DNA from: Gracilaria domingensis
Taxonomy: Eukaryota > Rhodophyta > Florideophyceae > Gracilariales > Gracilariaceae
DNA: 64,000 nt
NCBI GenBank assembly: GCA_022539475.1
Contig: VCMS01000092.1
Coordinates: forward strand, 62,001 to 126,000
Direction of reading: 5' to 3'
Position numbers and translations under genes: made by a program. Numbering within the stretch: the first letter of the stretch is position 1; every line of letters starts with the position of its first letter. This document shows, piece after piece, positions 19,967-26,371 of the stretch. The notes beneath the pieces were generated by a model. The model did no database searches and was not told where the DNA came from. It was given only the letters and a program-made list of their open reading frames with translations.

Positions 19967-20482
19967 TCAATGGATAATATTATAAACTTTCACGTTTCGC
20001 ATGCCAGACGAGATTGCACGAAGGCGGATTTCAAGTGTATCCATTCGTTGATGACAGTGAGCCAAATCTCGATGAAGTTGTTCAATCTCAGCGTGCAAGT
20101 CAGGTACATGTAGGGCCCGATGATGCGGGAGATTCTGCACTGGAGGAGACGAAGGAGCCGAACTATGACAACTTGACACGGGTGAAGAAACGTCCAGCAT
20201 AGGATGTGGAAGTTGAACTTCTTGCGCAGTGGGGGTGATAGGATTGGGAGCCAGAATTGGAGCGACGGGTGGTTTGTTCGCGGATACGCTTTTACGCGGT
20301 CGTCGAGGAATTGACGGGAAGCGTATGACGCCCTCGGAGCGTGGTGGCGATAGAGGAGGAGTGAGCGGCGTGGGCGATAACGGAATGGGACGCTGATGTG
20401 AGGGTTGCGCGTGTTTACCGAGGCGTGTTTCCCAGAGCAAGGCCATCTGCAATGCGGACGGTCTAGGCGCGGAGGTAGTCAT
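19967..20482 (-). CDS. Small proline-rich protein with C-terminal coiled coil, 171 aa
   Basis: The ATG at 20482 opens 171 codons. Residues about 25-115 are rich in Pro and Ser (PIPLSPTPLTPPLSPP), typical of a disordered tail with possible proline-directed kinase or SH3/WW sites. Residues about 125-160 form a heptad-like helix (LHAEIEQLHRDLAHC), which suggests dimerisation. I do not recognise the family. A GC-rich promoter-like region lies directly upstream, as for the other host genes here, which supports a real gene. Confidence 0.55.
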   Translation of the reverse strand: MTTSAPRPSALQMALLWETRLGKHAQPSHQRPIPLSPTPLTPPLSPPRSEGVIRFPSIPRRPRKSVSANKPPVAPILAPNPITPTAQEVQLPHPMLDVSSPVSSCHSSAPSSPPVQNLPHHRALHVPDLHAEIEQLHRDLAHCHQRMDTLEIRLRAISSGMRNVKVYNIIH

Positions 20483-21134
20483 TGCGAAGCTGAAAGAGAC
20501 ACTGTGGGCGCGCGAAGGAGATAGCTACAAAACCTTGTAGCCAAAGCGAAGGGCTGCGTCGACCGTCCGCCGGAGCTGTGCGTCGCACTCTTAAATGCAC
20601 GGGATACTGGTACGAACGAATCGCTTCCAGAGCGTCGATAGCTGTAGGCGACAAGGACTCCTTGTCAAGGAGTGGCGCAGCCGCGAGAGGGTGGGGGATC
20701 AAGCGTGCGCCCGCGCGTGACACTGTACGGTCACGTGTTTGGGGCATCGGCGCGCAGCCGCGTCGAGATTGGCCGCCGGTGGCGCACAACGGCCGATAAC
20801 CGCCGCCGCGCCGACAAGCACCGCTGTAAGGCGCCGTGTGGGCGGCGCTGAGCGCTCCAGGCACGCGTAGTTTTTGTCAGCTTGACGACTGCGTGACGCT
20901 GCACTGACGATATTATATCGCTGCCGCGAGATGGATTGTCATTCGTGGTGAAGCGTTACCTGCATGTGCAAGGGTAACAGTAGGGACAGAGTGGAACAGT
21001 TTTTGCGCGACCGAGGTCGGCAGTGTTTATCTTAACTTGTAGCTTATCTGGAACTTTTTAACCTTACAGACAATCTTGAGAGCGAGCTCTATGGAACCTC
21101 TTCGATCACGTGGTGGAACCCAAGGTCGAGACTC
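20483..21134. promoter_or_regulatory. GC-rich promoter-like region
   Basis: The first 400 bp upstream of the proline-rich gene are rich in CG and CGCG, like the promoters at 9.1-9.7 and 16.5-16.8 kb. The rest is the 3' side of the SPT2-like gene. No coding region is supported. Confidence 0.5.
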
Positions 21135-22502
21135 TCAACCTCGTCTTTGTTCAAACTCACGACGCCTTTGAGCTTTCTCCCGCCTGCCTCGTCGCAGTTT
21201 CTCAAGCTCCTGCTTGTCTTCCATTCTTGCAATTCGCGCGCTCTCTTCTTCCTCTCGATCGATTGCAGCAATGTCGTACAAGTCTCCATCATCTGAATAC
21301 TCCTCAGAGTCATCGCCCTGGACTTCCCAACGTCTCTTTCGCTTACGTTCCGCCGCGCTAGAGCTTCCATACGTTTCAACTGAACCATCGTCATCTGAAG
21401 AGTAGTCTACATCCGTGCTCAATTTGCCTCTCGTAAGCTTCTTCGCACCATCAGAGCCCGTTCTGCAAGGAGCTTTTCTTGCAGTGCGGGGTTTCTCAAG
21501 TTCAGAATCGTTCGAATCGGAAAAGTAAAGCTTAGCACCGTCACCGGTAGCCTTCTTCAACGATTTTTGTTGAGCGTTTGACGCTTTCTTTGGCGTCGAT
21601 GCTCCAAGAGCCAGAATTCGCTCTCTCAGACGTCGAGCCCGCTCGTCGAGCTCCTTTCTTTTTCTTTCCTTCGCAATTCGTCCATCTGCAGCTTTTTCTT
21701 TTCTCGCTGAAGCCTTGCGAAACTTGGTAGACGCTTTCTGCGCTTGTTTCACAACTTCAGACCCCTTCTGCAAACGAGTTGGAATTGCAACATCTACAGC
21801 AACCCAATCCTTGTCAGAGAACTCCAAGCGTCTTTTGCTCTTGCTTGGACCATCGAGCAAGCCTTTCTTCTCCAGCGCTTTTTCTTCACCAAAGAAATCT
21901 ATTCTTTCTTGTTTACGTCTTTTTCGATCCGCCTGTTGTTCGGCGATGATCTTCTCATTTACAGCCTTTGCTTCAGCAGTTTCTTTCGCAGATTTCTTCG
22001 CAAAGCCCAATTCAACTCCTAGCCAAAACTTGCCTCCGAACATATCAGAGTAGTCTGAAGTATGAGGAACTTTAATCTCCTTCTTTTCTTTCGGCCTTCG
22101 GACCACAAACTCCATGTCTTCGCCGAGCTTTGGAGGAGGGCGCGAAGCGCGTGCCTTTCGAGGTGCGCGGTAGTTAACCCGTGCACCATGTACTCCCAGC
22201 TGCTGATTTGAAGTTGCTTTTGATGAACGTTTTCGCCCAGGAGTTGTAGCCTTTGGCTTTACGTCTTTCTTCTGGCCTTTCTTGCGTCTCCAAGGTGACT
22301 TCGGTGCAACGCGACTAAACATATCTACTACCTCATCTGCAATTCGCGCTTTCTGCGCTTCATCCCTCGCCTTCGCTGCTGCTTCCTCCAGTAACTTGCG
22401 CTTATTTGCAACTCGTCTCGCACGTTCCTGTGCTCGTTCGTGCGCTGCATCAACTCTTGCTTTGTAGTCCCTCAGGAACTGGGCAGTGAAGTCGTCCTGC
22501 AT
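21135..22502 (-). CDS. SPT2-like histone chaperone, 455 aa
   Basis: The ATG at 22502 opens 455 codons without introns. Most of the protein is highly charged and probably disordered or helical: an N-terminal Ala/Arg/Glu coiled coil, basic Lys clusters and a conserved-looking middle (DYSDMFGGKFWLGVELGF). The last 60 residues match the SPT2 C-terminal pattern: an acidic stretch, then EEEESARIARMEDKQELEKL and a basic end. In SPT2 this C-terminal segment binds histone H3-H4 and helps keep nucleosomes in transcribed genes. The central part is not known to me from SPT2, so the assignment rests on the C-terminus and overall composition. It is expected in the nucleus. Confidence 0.65.
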   Translation of the reverse strand: MQDDFTAQFLRDYKARVDAAHERAQERARRVANKRKLLEEAAAKARDEAQKARIADEVVDMFSRVAPKSPWRRKKGQKKDVKPKATTPGRKRSSKATSNQQLGVHGARVNYRAPRKARASRPPPKLGEDMEFVVRRPKEKKEIKVPHTSDYSDMFGGKFWLGVELGFAKKSAKETAEAKAVNEKIIAEQQADRKRRKQERIDFFGEEKALEKKGLLDGPSKSKRRLEFSDKDWVAVDVAIPTRLQKGSEVVKQAQKASTKFRKASARKEKAADGRIAKERKRKELDERARRLRERILALGASTPKKASNAQQKSLKKATGDGAKLYFSDSNDSELEKPRTARKAPCRTGSDGAKKLTRGKLSTDVDYSSDDDGSVETYGSSSAAERKRKRRWEVQGDDSEEYSDDGDLYDIAAIDREEEESARIARMEDKQELEKLRRGRREKAQRRREFEQRRG

Positions 22503-24469
22503 AATGGAATGTGGATGATAGGTAAGAAATGTCCTCTTCTGTGAAGAATGCTTAGGTGTACTATTATTGGAATATCCTCTTTAATAGAGAGGCGCCAGAA
22601 CTTTTGGATATTAGCACTTGGTCGAATTGGATATAAGACATAATATATGAAAAACATAAAAGCAGATATTGAATGAAAGTTTTTGCATCAAAATGCGAGT
22701 CCAAAGGAGCTAGAAAGTATGATTCGCAATCAATATAGTACACCTTTGCGACCGAAGATAACTGAATATAATCACTTGCGAAATACTCTAGAGTATGATA
22801 TTTGCTGATGGACCTGATGGACCTCAACCTTTTTAGAGATTGAATTATGCAGAATGTTTAGTGAAGAACTCCTTATTAATGAGCGGGAGCGGGTGTATCG
22901 CAGCCATTAAGTGAAAAGCATCAATATAGATTGGTGCCAACTGATAACCACTCTGGGACAAATACGTTTACATCCAGATGAAAACGTCTTGCTGTAAAGG
23001 ATACAGATCCAGAAAATTGCAACCAAATCAGTAATGCGGTACTGATATGCAGAAAATGTTAAGGAGGAATGCATACGAAGGCGCAAGTACGTGCTGCAGA
23101 CTTGCAGCGCTCATTAAAAGAGAGACCAGTAGCGATAGAGAAGAATATTTAGCGCTCCATCTATAATGCAGATGGAGCACTAGACATCCTTTTACATGTC
23201 CAATGCAGACACTTTAACATGTTCAATGCAGACACTTCTCAACCTGGGTGGTATGTCCTAAGAAGGCCCCCGTGTAGCTGCACGCAAGCAGCAGGCCACG
23301 AGCCGATCACCGAGAACGATCTTACCGATGTTTTCCCTGGCTTTCCCTCCCCATGGAGTGATACATCCAACGGAGGCAACCATGTGGGGGCTTTCTACAG
23401 GGTTTTTCCTCGGAGAATCTTTGACGCATTTGCTTAGCGTCGAAAAACGATGTGAAGCGACAGGATGCTCCTTTACATGGTGTCGCCAAGGAAATGAGAA
23501 CTACTTAGTTCACTAAGTGAAGGAGAGCCGTCACAGCCCCTTGTACTGCGCAATGAGGTACGTGCAGAGCGCCTTGCCGTGGTGTACCCCTTAGCCGATG
23601 ACCTCAAGACGAAGAAGGAAGAGGTAGTTCAAAAGGAAGAAGAGATGAAGAGGCTGAATCATCGGTGACGAAATGCTCACGCAGACGAGAACATCTTAGA
23701 GGTTAATTCTTTTCCTAACACATAGAGCAGTGCGCGTAAGACTGTACAAATCAGATTTGTAGTCAGCAGCTAAGTTGATAGGGCAAGCATTATCGATGCT
23801 GGGGGTCCTTAGCAAAACCCCACGCGATACGAGTAATAAGCGTATCACGCTCATAATAAAGAAGAAGCAGACACTTCGCACTTGTGGATTTTTTCACGTC
23901 AGGGTAAATACAGCGCCTCTTTCTTTTCTAAAACTGGTTGATATGTGTTTACGAACACCACAATATCTTCAAAACAGCTTTTAGACTATACATGGAATAA
24001 CCCATCATGGTCTTTTGCTTCGAAGGAGAGCAATATCTTTAGAGATGGGTCTCCTCGTACATCGGAATCAAAAATTTCAGATCCCAATAGAAAGCCAGAA
24101 AGAACTACCCAACGGTGGAACAATACATTGAAAGCTTGTTCTTAGAGCCAAATTACCTTCGTCAATCAAAAATTATGACAATGTGTTTTGCTCGGCAATT
24201 CAGAACACTTATTTGCTTCTTCTTTTCCTCGAAATACTATCGCAATCATCGAAATAGAACATCTGCATCATTGATACTCACAAAGAGAACGATGTGCACT
24301 TCGACTTTTTTAAGGTCCTGAGTTCTTTTAAAAAGAATCCACGTATCCAGAGTGAACCGTAGTGTACGTCACAGCAGGTGACACGCATATGTGAAGAAGG
24401 TAAGTGGTGTAGCCCTCTACTCAAGTCCAAGTACGCACACGGGTGCGAGCCGTACGACGGTAACCTTCC
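22503..24469. other. Intergenic region before the retrotransposon array
   Basis: About 2 kb of A+T-rich DNA with only short frames. No transposon protein motif is visible. It marks the switch from gene-dense host sequence to repeat-dense sequence. Confidence 0.4.
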
Positions 24470-24907
24470 TGTGGCCCGTCAAACGGTACACGGACAGGTG
24501 TGCGTGTCTACACTCCTGCGTTGTGCCCAACGCAGCGGTAATACAGAATATAGTTTAAAAATGCTTTATTATAGTTAATCCTATCTTAGGTTTAGTTAGT
24601 TTTCTACGCAGAATCTACCTTGCGTGTGGCCAGGAGGCGCCGCACTACAAGCAGGGCGACATGAGATTGTCTACTTAAGTGGCAGAGAGCGCTCCAACGC
24701 TGACCACCCGACCTCATCGGCTGTCAATTGCCAAATTCGTGGTCACCCACAGGAGGCGCCTGCGCTTGCGCAAATACACGTGCATTCCACGCTGTGTACT
24801 GCGTTGCGTAGGCGCCCCCTGTGGCGGCATATGCGCTTAAAGTATCTACCACCTACGCCTCTTATAGGCTAGTACGGTAGATACAACGCATCCATTGGCC
24901 AAGCCAA

Positions 24908-24997
24908 CCGTACCGTCGATTCCCGCCTGGGATCGACGGTGCGGTTGTGCATAAAAGGGCCGGAGCAGTCGCCTCCGACTCAACTCCGGCCAGACCA
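24908..24997 (+). promoter_or_regulatory. LTR core promoter: palindrome, TATA-like box, R hairpin
   Basis: A perfect 9-bp inverted repeat (ACCGTCGAT ... ATCGACGGT) lies just upstream of a TATA-like CATAAAAGG at about 24950. A second inverted pair follows directly (GGCCGGAG ... CTCCGGCC, about 24958-24991) and would form a hairpin at or near the RNA 5' end. The same arrangement recurs in LTR2 (about 33240-33330) and LTR3 (about 41360-41450). The last upstream ATG lies before this promoter, and none follows until gag. Confidence 0.75.
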
Positions 24998-25585
24998 CTT
25001 CCCTTCGACGACCTCCCCCCCCCACCCCCCCACAACCTTCCAACCTCTCTCCTTTTCCCTTTGTCGTCCTCAACCTTTCCTCATCCCCTACTTCTCTCTC
25101 TACTTCTCCCCTTGGCGGCCTGGTCTCACCGCCCTCCCTCGCTCACTGCCACTCACACTGACCCTCTGTCTGGGCGCGTCCTGTGTGAGTAGGCAAAGCG
25201 TCTGCACCACCCTTCCATTGGGTTAGACTTGTGAAGGCGTGACTCTGCCTTTCATTATCCGCTTTGTTTGGCCTTTCTTGTCTCTTTTGTTCCCTTCGTT
25301 GGTTTCTTTCGCTGTTGTTGTTCCATCTGCCATTCTGTCTTTCCCGAACTACCGTTGTTGTTGTCATCTTCGTTTTTTCCCCGTTTCTTGCTGTTTGGCG
25401 GCTTTCTGCTGCCTGCATCCGTTCTATTGCTTCCCGTTTCGGCCTTGGTCCCTGGTTTTGCTGGTTCTTTCGCGTTGCGATTCTGTTCCTCACATAGTGT
25501 TGCTTTGCACCTGTTGTTGCTAGACGCACTGTGTGATACAGCGTAAGGTTGTCCTTAACCTACGGCCCTGAGGCAATCGTTCAAG

Positions 25586-26086
25586 AGTAGGTTGTCTACA
25601 GCTACTCTTTTGGCATTTTGTGTGACTACTAACGTTTCGTTTGTTTCACATCAAGTGCCAAGGTCTATCGTTTCATCCAGCGAGTATTCGTCCGTGGTCG
25701 ATCCGGACGAGCGTATAGAAGAAGTCCCCGATCCCGTTCCTCAGATAAAGAAGTCGGCTGTTCAGCCTCTTGACGGGCCACGCGAGCGCCACATCTTTCG
25801 TGTAGCCCACCAGAAGGAGAAGCGCCGTCGTAACCCCCCGCCACGTAAGCAAATCCTAAAGCGCTGCCGCGTCTGCGACATTAAGGTTCAGAGTCAACGC
25901 CAGCTTGAAGTTCACCAAGCAGGCCGACGCCATCGTAGAGCCGTACGTCGCGCCAACTACACCGAGCAGGACATCCACTGCGAGGTTTGTGACATCAAGT
26001 TCTCCGAAGCTCACGATCTGCGTGTGCACTACAGAAGCCGTCGCCATCGTGCGACCCTTAGGAAGAAGAACAATACTATCTATTAG
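25586..26086 (+). CDS. LTR-encoded two-finger C2H2 protein with splice-created start codon (copy 1)
   Basis: Predicted join of base 25586 with 25656-26086, 143 aa. The frame has no ATG anywhere in the DNA. A 69-nt intron (25587-25655) with donor GTAGGT, branch point TACTAAC at 25627-25633 and acceptor CATCAAG joins A to TGCCAAGG. That creates ATG in frame, giving a start MPRSIVSSSEYSS. The C-terminal half has two zinc fingers of form C-x2-C-x12-H-x5-H (CRVCDIKVQSQRQLEVHQAG... and CEVCDIKFSEAHDLRVHYRS...). This spacing is that of U1/matrin/JAZ-type fingers, many of which bind double-stranded RNA. The two fingers look like an internal duplication. The rest is basic. A role in binding element RNA or in regulation is inference. 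Intron use must be shown with RNA. Confidence 0.75.
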   Translation, partial: SRLSTATLLAFCVTTNVSFVSHQVPRSIVSSSEYSSVVDPDERIEEVPDPVPQIKKSAVQPLDGPRERHIFRVAHQKEKRRRNPPPRKQILKRCRVCDIKVQSQRQLEVHQAGRRHRRAVRRANYTEQDIHCEVCDIKFSEAHDLRVHYRSRRHRATLRKKNNTIY

Positions 26087-26371
26087 AGCACAGGTCTCTC
26101 TTTTCATTGTCCAGTTGTGACACATTTCTATTCATATCTCATTACATATATTATCCTTGTTTGTTCTTCTTTATCTTCTCGCCTATCGTTTGGTATCCCT
26201 CTTCTGTTCTTGTGTTCGTGCTTTGTTGTTTGGCTTCTGCCGCACTCTATCTACGTAAGCTTATATTTGGCTAGTGCTTCTTCGTCCGATTGGACTGGTA
26301 CTCTACGAGAGCAAACTTTATTTTCATTGTTTTTGCCCCCTTTGGCTGTAACCGCCGGCGCCGTCACCAAA

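Noticed and set aside
24465-24469. Target-site duplication around the gypsy array
   Set aside because: The five bases before LTR1 (CTTCC) do not match those after LTR3 (GATCG). The similar GGTCG before LTR2 belongs to the internal region's 3' end.
24939-25546. Several frames of 70-95 codons in the LTR leader (and the same in LTR2 and LTR3)
   Set aside because: None has an ATG, since the whole leader is ATG-free. They differ between LTR copies through small indels, so they are not conserved coding regions.
26117-26371. 85-residue hydrophobic extension upstream of gag
   Set aside because: The frame is open but has no ATG. The first ATG is the gag start at 26372, and the stretch lies in the LTR leader.
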